Source: Patescibacteria group bacterium (GTDB lineage Bacteria > Patescibacteriota > Gracilibacteria > BD1-5 > UBA6164). Taken from it: a stretch of 15,710 nt of DNA. The first letter of the stretch is position 1. Each line of letters begins with the position of its first letter. The notes beneath the pieces are model-generated. The model had not been told where the DNA came from and ran no database searches. It worked only from the letters and a program-made list of their open reading frames with translations. Position numbers and translations under genes: made by a program. Shown here piece after piece: positions 8,103-15,710 of the stretch. The stretch is from positions 1-15,710 of the forward strand of contig JAAZVM010000004.1 of assembly GCA_018623505.1 (NCBI GenBank), written 5' to 3'.

Positions 8103-10312
8103 TATTTTCTAAGATTGTCTTCTAAAGCTGTATAGTCAAATATAGTTCATAAAGCATATTTTTCTATAAAAATTTCAGAAATAGTAGAATCTCATTTTTT
8201 TGTTGCATCATTTTTATCATTTAAAAATGTCTTATCATTTTCAATTAAAAATAAATTATTAAACTCATGCATACTTTTGCTCATTTCTATCTCTTTTTTA
8301 TCTGTAGATTTTAGTATTGCATTTAAAAATAGTTTCACTTCATTTTCATTTAAATAGTCTCCAGATTTAGTATCAAATCATATACCTTGTATATTTGAAA
8401 TAGCTTTAAATATATTATTTCTATATTCCCATAAATCAGATAGTCATAATACATCTAGATTTTCATAGAAATTTACTATATTTTTCATCATATCTTGGTT
8501 TCAGTCTATTTGTTTTATCTCTTCAGGATTTAGAGCTATAGTTTCTCAAGTTGTTGTTATTATATTTCAAGCATTATAGCTATAAACTTCGTTTCAGCTT
8601 GTGTATGTTAAGTTAGTATTGTTAGTTTCATTATTTTCTGTTGGAGTATTATCTTTGTCTTCAGATTTTTTATTTTCTATTTCTTCTTTATCTTTTTTGT
8701 ACTCTTCATAGTCTTTTTTTAAAGTTTTATTTCTTTCAAAAATCTTTTCTCTTGTTTCTTCCCATGTTACATTTCAAGATTTTAAATTGTTTATATCTTC
8801 ATCTGTCATTTCTGAAATAAATCTATCAGTAATGTTACTTTCTTGCACTTTTATATAGTTTTCATCATTAGAAGGATATTCTATATAGCTTATTTCTTTT
8901 TCAATAGCTATAGAACTTGATGCTACTTTCATTACATTTTTATATTCAACTTCAACACTATATTCTTCTTCAAAATGCTTTAAGCTTTTTATTGCTTTAT
9001 GCAATGAATCTATATTTAAATTTGATTTGAATTCTTGTAAGAAAGCTTTATATAATATTTCAGATTCATTTGATATATAACTTTCATCTTTATTTTCATT
9101 CTCTGATTTAACTTTTTTATAAATTGCATCGTAAAATATAGATCTCAATTTATTATTTTCATTTTCTAATTCTTCTTTTAACTCATTTATTAAAATACTT
9201 TTGTCATCCTCTTCTAAAACCGATATCTTATCTAAGTTTTCTTTAAGCTCATTTGTGTCACCTGAATCTAAAACTTTTTCTTTAAATTTTTTTACTATTA
9301 TGTTCAATGTATTAATAGCTATATCTTTGATACTATTTAGTATACTATCAAATAAATCGTTTTCAGAACTATCTCTTTTTTCTAAATATTTAATTACTTC
9401 GTAAGCCTTTTTATCTCCCATTGCTTCTACTAATTTTTCTGAATTTTCTCATAAATATTTATAATAATTTACAATAGCTATATCTCAAACTTCTTCAGGA
9501 TTTTTATTTTTTATATCATTCTCTACTTCTGTTATATTTCAAATAGTATATCAATTTTTTTCGTCATATTGCATTATTTCTCAATTTTCGTTGTATCATT
9601 TTCCATCAAAATATTTTTCTAACAAATCAAAACTAAATGCTTCAGTTCACAATGCTAAATCTCATAAAGTTGAAGAATCAAATCATGCAGATCTTGCTAA
9701 TCATGATAGAGAATCAAGTAAATTATCAAAACGATTGTTGTCATTAATTGCATTTATATTTTCTTTTAATAGATATTTCAACTCCTCTTTAGTTATTGAC
9801 TCTGAAAAACCTATTGATTTATATAATAAAAAATCTAGTTTAAAGTCTTCTACATCAGGTTTAAAATTAAAGAAATATTCTTTGATTTTTGTAACTTTTC
9901 AATCATTTTCTAGATATAAGTCATAAGTTCATTTATATCTTTCATAACACTTTATATTTCAAATATTATTTACTTCTTCATGAATAAGTCTTCATTTCTC
10001 TAATCAATAATCTTTTCAAGATTCTATATTCCATTTATCTACCCAACTTGCATTATCTGATACATCTTCATATTCTTTTTGTAATAATCTTAATTCTAAT
10101 CTAGTAATTTTTCATCAGCTTTTTAATGCTTCTTGATATTTATTTTTTAATTCATCTAGCTCTATTCTTGCTTTTTTATATCTTTCAGAAGATGCTCAGT
10201 GTTTTTCCATTAAAAACTGAACTATATTTTCAGCTTTTTGAATTAACTCTTGAGAATCAATTTTATTTTCTTCTATACTTGAACTTGATTCTTTATGATC
10301 CATTTTTGACAT
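8102..10312 (-). CDS. Hypothetical acidic protein, 736 residues, unknown function
   Basis: Only with TGA read as Gly does this become one continuous reading frame, from ATG 10312 (a second ATG at 10303 is possible) to TAA at 8104-8102. I do not recognise a family. There is no signal peptide or membrane segment, so it looks cytoplasmic. The protein is rich in Glu, Asp, Lys and Asn. Helix- and coiled-coil-like stretches lie near 20-90 (SERYKKARIELDELKNKYQ) and 330-420, and a charged Lys/Glu-rich then Asn/Thr-rich linker near 530-580 separates a C-terminal part. DTKSGDYLNENE in that part loosely recalls an EF-hand loop but lacks the expected spacing of acidic ligands. It has its own promoter and shares its terminator with gyrA. 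It may be specific to this lineage. Confidence 0.85.
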
Positions 10313-10339
10313 AGTATTTCTTTAGTTATATTTTTATTT

Positions 10340-10368
10340 ATTTTAACACATTTGTTTTATATTTTCAA
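10340..10368 (-). promoter_or_regulatory. Promoter of the 736-residue gene
   Basis: On the minus strand, TTGAAA (10368-10363), a 17-base spacer and TAAAAT (10345-10340) lie 27 bases before the ATG at 10312. Spacing is ideal for sigma70. A matching promoter for the divergent alaS is less clear; TATATT at 10426-10431 is a possible -10 box without a good -35. Confidence 0.65.
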
Positions 10369-10457
10369 AAAATGAAGCATTTTAAATTTGGACTTTATTT
10401 TTTCTTTTTTTTGTTTATTATTAGCTATATTTTAAGCTTAGTTAATTAATAAATTTT

Positions 10458-12275
10458 ATGCAATACAGAAGTAATGAAATAAGACAAAAATATTTAGAGT
10501 TTTTTGAGACGAAAAATCATGCAATAATTCCTAGTGCTTCAGTTGTACCAGAGAATGATCCAACAGTATTATTTAACACTGCAGGTATGCAACCTTTGGT
10601 TCCATACCTTTTGTGAGAAGAGCATCCTCTTTGAAAAAGGCTAGCAGATAGTCAAAAATGTATCAGAACATGAGATATAGAAGAAGTAGGTGATAATAGT
10701 CATCTTACATTTTTTGAGATGCTGTGAAATTGGTCTTTATGAGATTATTTCAAAAAAGAATCTATAGCTTACTCTTGGGAGTTTTTAACTAGCTCTGATT
10801 GGCTATCACTTGATCCTAGAAAAATAGCAGTTACTGTTTTTGAATGAGATAGTGATGCTCCTAGAGATGAAGAATCTGCAAGTATTTGGAAGGAAGTAGG
10901 TATGGATGAATCTAGAATTTCTTACATGTGAAAAAAAGATAATTGGTGGGCAGCTTGAGATACTGGTCCATGTTGACCTGATACTGAGATTTTTTACTGG
11001 GTATGAGATGCTGAGTTTCCACCAGTATGATCAAATGTAAAAACAGATGAAGATAATTGGATGGAAATCTGGAATAATGTATTTATGGAGTACAATAAGC
11101 TTCCAGACGGAAGCTTAGTAAAGTTGCCAAATCAAAATGTAGACACAGGTATGTGACTAGAAAGAATTACTACAGTTTTAAACTGAGAAGTTTCTGTTTA
11201 TCATACAGATGTTTTTAAAGATATTATAGAAACTATAGTAACTTCATTGTGAATTGAAAGATCACCAGAAAAAAGAAACTCTATTAGAATAATTGCTGAC
11301 CACTCAAGAACAGCAACTGTTATGATTTCTGACTGAGTAATTCCATCAAATGTAGATCAATGATATGTACTTAGAAGACTTATAAGAATAGCTATAAGAC
11401 AAGCTAATAAGCTATGATTTAAAGGAGAGTTTTTATCAAAAGTTTGTTCTACAGTTATAGATAAACTTTGAGAAGCTTATCCACATATGATAGAAAAAAG
11501 AGAAGAAATAATCTCAGAAATACTTAAAGAAGAAAAACAATTTTGAGAAACATTGGAAAAAGGTTTAAAAGAGTTTGATAAACTTGTTAGGTGATTAGAG
11601 ATAGCTTTTGAAAGAACAGGTAACAAAATAGATACTATTGCCTGAGCTAAAGCATTTAAACTTTACGATACTTATGGTTTTCCTATAGAAATGACTAAAG
11701 AGCTAGCAATAGAAGCTTGATATAATATAGATGAAGAATGATTTTTAAAAGCTCAAAAAGAGCATCAAGAAAAATCAAGAGCATGAGCTGAGCAAAAGTT
11801 CAAAGGCTGACTTGCTGATTCTTCAGAAGAAACCACAGCTCTTCATAGTGCTACACATTTATTACTTGCTGGTTTAAATCATGTACTTGGTTGAGACATT
11901 CATCAAAAAGGTTCAAATATAACTGCCGAAAGACTTAGATTTGATTTTAACTTTGATAGAAAAGTAGAAAGAGATGAACTAGATAAAGTAGAAGAGTATG
12001 TAAACAAAGCAATTGAATCTTGATTGAAAGTTACTGTTGATAATATGGATAAACAAGAAGCTAAAAACTCATGAGTAGAGGGGAGTTTCTGGGAAAAATA
12101 TCCAGACGTAGTAAAAGTATATAGTATGATTTGAGAAGATGGAGTTACATATTCTAAAGAGCTTTGCTGATGACCTCATGTAGAAAATTCTAAAAATATG
12201 GGTAAGTTTAAGATAAAAAAAGAAGAAGCAAGTAGTAGATGAATTAGAAGAATAAAAGCTGTTTTGATAAAATAA
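10458..12275 (+). CDS. alaS: Alanyl-tRNA synthetase, short form lacking C-Ala
   Basis: A 605-residue protein; typical bacterial AlaRS is about 870. The class II catalytic domain is clear: SASVVP and [14 protein letters not shown] early, [16 protein letters not shown] near 67-82, FFEMLGNWSLGDYFK near 85-99, then [15 protein letters not shown]. The editing domain keeps its four zinc ligands, HSATH (463-467) and CGGPH (Cys570, His574), so clearance of Ser/Gly-tRNA(Ala) should be intact; the two Gly codons in CGGPH are TGA. The protein ends a few residues after [19 protein letters not shown], where the coiled-coil and C-Ala domain normally begin. The following sequence is a TAA stop and the next gene, so this is not a frameshift. 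Short AlaRS forms are known from CPR bacteria. It is probably cotranscribed with the YvcK-like gene 24 bases downstream. Confidence 0.96.
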
Positions 12276-12299
12276 AAAATTTAAAATAAAATTTCAAAA

Positions 12300-13274
12300 A
12301 TGAAAAAAGATAAACTAAATATAGTTACAATCTGATGATGAAAATGAAGTTACTGACTTCTTTCAAGTATAAGAGATAACGATAATTATAATATATCTGC
12401 AATTATATCAATGAGTGATAGTGGTGGATCAACTTGAGTTCTTAGAAAAGAGTTTAATATGCTTCCTCCTTGAGATATTAGAAGATGAATAATGGCTTTA
12501 TCAAGAGAACATGATTTAGTAAAACAACTTTTTGATTATAGGTATGATAGTGAGTGTAGTGTTTGATGACATAGTCTTTGAAATCTTATAATTACAGCTA
12601 TGTCTCAGATAACTTGAGATTTTGATAAATGATTAAAACAAGTTTCAAGAATGTTTAAAGTAAAGGGTAGAGTTCTGCCTGTTACTTTAGAGATTTCAGA
12701 TTTAAATGTAAAGCTTGAAGACGGTACTCTTATAGAATGAGAGACTGATATAGATTTGAAACTAAATGAAAACTCTTCACCTATAAAAAAAGCATTTTTA
12801 ACTCCAGATGTAGTAGCTAATCCAAAGGCAATTAGATCTATTGAAAAGGCTGATTTTATAATTATATCTTTTTGAGATTTATATACTTCTATTGTTCCAA
12901 ACTTACTTGTAAAAGGTATAAAAGAAGCTATAGAAAATAATAAAAATGCAAAAGTTATTTTCTTTTGTAATCTTATGACAAAACCATGAGAAACTACAGA
13001 TTTTGAAGCTATTGATTTTATAGATACTATAGAAAAATATCTTTGAAAAGATATAATAGATTACTTTATTGTAAATAATGGATATATATCTGAAAAATTG
13101 GCAGATAAATATAAATCTTTAGAAAAAAAGAAACCTGTTAAGGTAAAACATGAAAAATACTTTAGATATAAGTCATATAAAGTAGTTCAAGCGGATTTGT
13201 TGCATGAAAATACTTTTGTAAGACATAGTTATGATAAAATAGCTAAAGTACTAAAAGAAATTATATGAAAATAA
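12300..13274 (+). CDS. YvcK/CofD-like protein (gluconeogenesis factor family)
   Basis: A 324-residue protein. GGGKGSYGLL (12-21), SMSDSGGSTGVLRKEF (37-52), LPPGDIRRGIMALS (55-68) and GHSLGNLIITAM (90-101) are the family's signature blocks, which in related proteins bind a nucleotide-sugar or deazaflavin substrate. YvcK of Firmicutes binds UDP-GlcNAc and influences carbon flux and cell-wall synthesis; CofD makes coenzyme F420. No other F420 gene is seen, so the YvcK role is more likely. Length is typical of YvcK. It lies 24 bases after alaS and ends at a strong terminator, suggesting a two-gene operon. Symbol left empty because the exact function is inferred. Confidence 0.9.
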
Positions 13275-13307
13275 AATAGACAACCTATAGGTTGTCTATT
13301 TTATTTT
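13268..13307. terminator. Bidirectional terminator of the YvcK-like gene and the small coiled-coil gene
   Basis: A long self-complementary stem (core ATAGACAACCTATAGGTTGT, centre at 13287/13288) with A-runs on the left and TTTTATTTT on the right. It covers the stop codons of both convergent genes: TAA at 13272-13274 on plus and TAG at 13287-13285 on minus. Confidence 0.88.
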
Positions 13308-13473
13308 CTAACTCTTCTAATTGATCTTGTTCTTTTTTAAATTCTCAAGATTTTTCAGCTTCTTCAATTTTTTTTCTTGCTTCTTCTTGTTTTTCTTTCA
13401 TATTTTTTATGTATTTTTTTACTTGAGCTTTTGTCATTTTAGGGTTACTTCAAGCTGGAGCAAATTCATTCAT
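13285..13473 (-). CDS. Small coiled-coil protein, 62 residues
   Basis: From ATG 13473 to TAG at 13287-13285, with two TGA glycines. The product is highly charged: after MNEFAPAGSNPKMTKAQVKK it is almost wholly helical Lys/Glu sequence (KEKQEEARKKIEEAEKSGEF and QDQLEELENKI), typical of a short coiled coil. ATG at codon 13 is an alternative start. It lies 22 bases after recR on the same strand and is probably cotranscribed with it. Its last codons sit inside the terminator stem. I do not recognise a family, and the N-terminal TKAQVKKYIKNM pattern has no assigned role. Confidence 0.72.
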
Positions 13474-13495
13474 AGTTATATTATTAATTTATAAA

Positions 13496-14104
13496 CTATA
13501 CTTCTTTTCTTTCTTTAAATGCATTAACAAGTGTTATATTATCAGCATATTCTATATATCAGCTAGATAATCATCTAGATAATCTAGTTATTTTTGTTTT
13601 GTATTTTATCTTTCTCTTTTCTATTTCTTCAGTTATATAGCTGGCTGTTGCTTCTCATTCTATGTTTGGATTTGTAGCTAGTATTAGCTCTATTTTTTCT
13701 TCAGAATCAACTATTTTACTAAATAGTTCTTCAAATTTTAAATCTCATATAAAAACTCAATTTATAGGAGAAATAGCTCATCAAAGTACGTGATATACTC
13801 AGTTAAATCATCATGTTTCTTCTATAGTTAGTAGGTCTAAGTATTCTTCAACTACAGCTATTAGATTTTTATTTCTATTTTGATTATTGCATATATTGCA
13901 AGTTTCTTTGTTTTTATCACATATACTATTACAGCTTTTACAAAATCATATATTTTCTTTTAAATTTTTTAAATTTTCACTAAAGTTTTCTATATAGTTT
14001 TGATTAGCATTTAATAGGAAAAAAGCTAACTTAGTAGCTGATTTTTCTCATATTCACGGTAAATAGCTTATTGAGTTTATTAAGTTTTTTATTACTTCAG
14101 GCAT
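13496..14104 (-). CDS. recR: Recombination protein RecR
   Basis: A 202-residue protein, standard RecR length. It has the helix-hairpin-helix (YLPGIGEKSATKLAFFLL, 14-31), a four-Cys zinc finger (Cys55, 58, 69, 72) and a Toprim domain with VVEEYLDL near 84-91, YHVLGGAISPINGV (104-117) and ATNPNIEGEATASYI (143-157). It ends LSRGLSSGYIEYADNITLVNAF, the conserved RecR tail; the first G of RGLSSGY is TGA. RecR works with RecO, and often RecF, to load RecA onto gapped DNA. dnaX and the YbaB gene, its frequent neighbours, are absent here. It lies downstream of the ftsL-like gene but behind a terminator. The gap to that terminator is AT-rich with no convincing promoter. Confidence 0.96.
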
Positions 14105-14136
14105 TTTTTATTTTTTAAATTATTTTTTTTATATTA

Positions 14137-14168
14137 ACAAAAAAAGAGTATTTTTCAATACTCTTTTA
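14137..14168 (-). terminator. Intrinsic terminator after the ftsL-like gene
   Basis: AAAAGAGTATT and AATACTCTTTT form a stem with a TTTC loop. On the minus strand it begins at the TAA stop of the ftsL-like gene and runs into a T-tract, separating rsmH-ftsL from recR. Confidence 0.8.
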
Positions 14169-14531
14169 GTAATTATATACATACTGAACTCATTCTTTTA
14201 TAACTATATAATCTACATCTTCTATTTTTTCCATATTTTTCATATCTTCTTCATTCATTATGTTTCATAGACTTTCTAGCTCTGCTATTTTTACATCAAG
14301 TCTTTCTTTTTCCATAAGTAGGTTTTTCTTTTCAAACTCTAGTTCTCTAATGTTATAACCTTGAGTTGCATTGATATTTATAGTAACTACATAGTATACA
14401 AGCAAAGCTCATATAATAAAAATAAGTCATAAATAAGTCGAGTTTACTCAAAAGTTAAACTTTTCTTTTTCTTTTTTTCTTTTAGAAAAATAATTTCTAG
14501 AGAAATCTTGTGTTACTACTTTATAATTCAC
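14166..14531 (-). CDS. ftsL: FtsL-like division protein (single membrane helix plus coiled coil)
   Basis: A 121-residue protein from a GTG at 14531. An upstream in-frame TAG (14552-14550) and the lack of an ATG before the membrane segment leave this GTG as the best start. It has a basic cytoplasmic tail (RNYFSKRKKEKEK), one membrane helix (about 31-53, LGLIFIIGALLVYYVVTINI) and an extracytoplasmic leucine-zipper-like helix (NIRELEFEKKNLLMEKERLD). That layout and the position directly after rsmH are those of FtsL, the divisome protein that bridges to FtsB and FtsQ. Sequence similarity in this family is weak, so the symbol rests on topology and context. TGA codons encode glycines within and near the membrane helix. 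Confidence 0.75.
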
Positions 14532-14554
14532 TGTCTTGACGATTAGAGGCTAAT

Positions 14555-15493
14555 TTATATCTTTTTTGCAAATCTTGCTTTTGCACTTCTACTTCTAGGG
14601 TTTTCTTTTATTTCTTCAGGAGTAGGTAATATAGGTTTTTTGTTTAATAATTTTAGTTTTTTCTTATGGTGACAACTACATATTAAATCATCGCATATAC
14701 AGTCTTTTGACTCTTTTTTAAATATTTGTTTTGTTATTCTATCTTCAAGTGAATGAAAACTTATTACAAATATTATTCAATCTTTATCCAATAAATCTAT
14801 AGCTTCATTTATAGATTTTTCCATTGATTCTAGTTCTTTGTTTACTTCAATTCTTATGGCTTGAAATATCCTAGATTTTGTTTTTGGTGAGCTTGGTAAT
14901 ATATCACTCAAGTCTTTTGTTGTTTTAAATTTTTGTTTTTTTCTTTGTTCTACTATATTTGCAGAAATCTTGTTTGCCCCTGGTTCTTCTCAGTACTTTA
15001 AAAATATCTCTCTTAATTCTTTTTGTGTGTATCAGTTTACAATATCAGCTGCTGTTTGTCATTTTGTTTTGTCTAGTCTCATGTCTAAAGGTCACTCTAA
15101 CATAAAACTAAATCATCTATCAGCTTCATCTAGATGAAGACTAGATAGTCAAAGATCATAATATATTCAAGTTATTTTGTCTATACCATTTTCTTTTAGT
15201 TTTTCTTCTAACTCTGAGAAGTTTGAGTTTATAAGTATAACTTTTACTCATTTTTCATCTGATATATCTTCAAGTCTAACTTTTGCTAACTTCATATTTT
15301 TTTCATCAGCATCAAATCCTATAAATATATCTCCAGAGTTCATTTTTTCTATCATTTTGCTTGCATGTCATCCCATTCAAAGAGTACAGTCAACTATTAT
15401 ATTTTGTTTATCATTTTTTATATCTATAGCAGAAACTAACTCTTCAAGTAAAACAGATATATGTTTTTTTGATATTTCATTTACATCTATCAT
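14555..15493 (-). CDS. rsmH: 16S rRNA (cytosine1402-N4)-methyltransferase RsmH
   Basis: A 312-residue protein, normal length for RsmH (MraW). It begins with H-SVLLEELV, then the SAM-binding VDCTLGMGGHASKM (34-47), [19 protein letters not shown] (112-130), [16 protein letters not shown] near 247-254 and the CxC pair region [10 protein letters not shown], ending [18 protein letters not shown] encodes conserved glycines in LGMGGH and RGFSF. The enzyme methylates N4 of C1402 in the 16S decoding centre. It starts the dcw-like cluster, but no mraZ is visible in the 217 bases upstream. The downstream ftsL-like gene lies 23 bases away. Confidence 0.96.
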
Positions 15494-15520
15494 ACCCAAA
15501 TTGTTAAAAAAATGTTAAGT

Positions 15521-15548
15521 TCTATAAAATAGTGTCTTTTTCAAGCAA
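15521..15548 (-). promoter_or_regulatory. Candidate promoter of rsmH
   Basis: On the minus strand, TTGCTT (15548-15543), a 16-base spacer and TATAGA (15526-15521) lie about 28 bases before the rsmH ATG. Confidence 0.5.
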
Positions 15549-15710
15549 AACTTATATATATTTTTACTCTTTTTTATCTTATAGTCAAAATAAGTAATAA
15601 CAAATAACTAGACAAAAAATCAAAAAATAACTCTTCTATATAAAGCCTAAAAAAAAGAGTTTTTAACAATTTATTAACACTTGTCTATATTAAAACAAAG
15701 TGTATAAAAA
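15549..15710. other. AT-rich intergenic sequence to the window end
   Basis: No reading frame of note is seen on either strand. A weak inverted repeat, AACTCTT at 15629-15635 and AAGAGTT at 15655-15661 with a 19-base loop, is followed on plus by TTT; it could be a poor terminator. No tandem repeat of the GTGGG type that MraZ binds is seen. Confidence 0.4.

Noticed and set aside
8102..9200. EF-hand calcium site in the C-terminal part of the 736-residue protein
   Set aside because: DTKSGDYLNENE lacks acidic or Asn residues at loop positions 3 and 5, so calcium binding is not supported.
8774..9926. Separate 215-residue minus gene at 8774-9421 and plus frames at 9201-9404 and 9591-9926
   Set aside because: The minus frame is an inner piece of the 736-residue protein cut by TGA under the standard code; the plus frames are shadows of it.

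Overview
The window comes from an AT-rich bacterium that reads UGA as glycine (genetic code 25), which points to the Gracilibacteria/Absconditabacteria (BD1-5/SR1) part of the Candidate Phyla Radiation. Under the standard code nearly every gene here breaks at in-frame TGA. With TGA read as Gly, twelve intact or nearly intact proteins appear, and the TGAs fall on invariant family glycines: the GyrA box, the RpmA start, the RpsL GGEGHN motif and the AlaRS CGGPH motif. All genes end in TAA or TAG. No start shown here has a clear GGAGG Shine-Dalgarno.

Layout. (1) Positions 1-3642, plus strand: a compact ribosomal protein run, rpsD (last codons only), rpoA, rplQ, rplM, rpsI, rpsL, rpsG, rpmA. It joins pieces of the classical alpha, L13/S9 and str operons. 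Two of its gaps hold elaborate RNA structure: a switch-like double hairpin before rpsL and a pseudoknot before rpsG. (2) Positions 3643-4204: no protein gene. It holds terminators and two minus-strand structured RNAs. The larger one (about 3690-3997, own promoter and terminator) carries pieces clearly related to the head domain of 16S rRNA and a hairpin nearly identical to helix 69 of 23S rRNA. The other is a three-way junction RNA. (3) Positions 4205-5383, minus: a GlmU-like sugar nucleotidylyltransferase with a left-handed beta-helix, divergent from (4) gyrA on plus (5529-8072). (5) Positions 8102-10312, minus: a 736-residue protein of unknown function, convergent with gyrA. (6) Positions 10458-13274, plus: alaS, coding for a short AlaRS without the C-terminal domain, then a YvcK/CofD-like gene. 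(7) Positions 13285-15493, minus: rsmH, an ftsL-like gene, recR and a 62-residue coiled-coil gene, followed by an upstream promoter region to the window end.

The genes are mostly core functions: translation, transcription, DNA topology, envelope precursor synthesis, cell division and recombination. The part that looks new is the rRNA-like RNA at 3690-3997 and the structured leaders of rpsL and rpsG.
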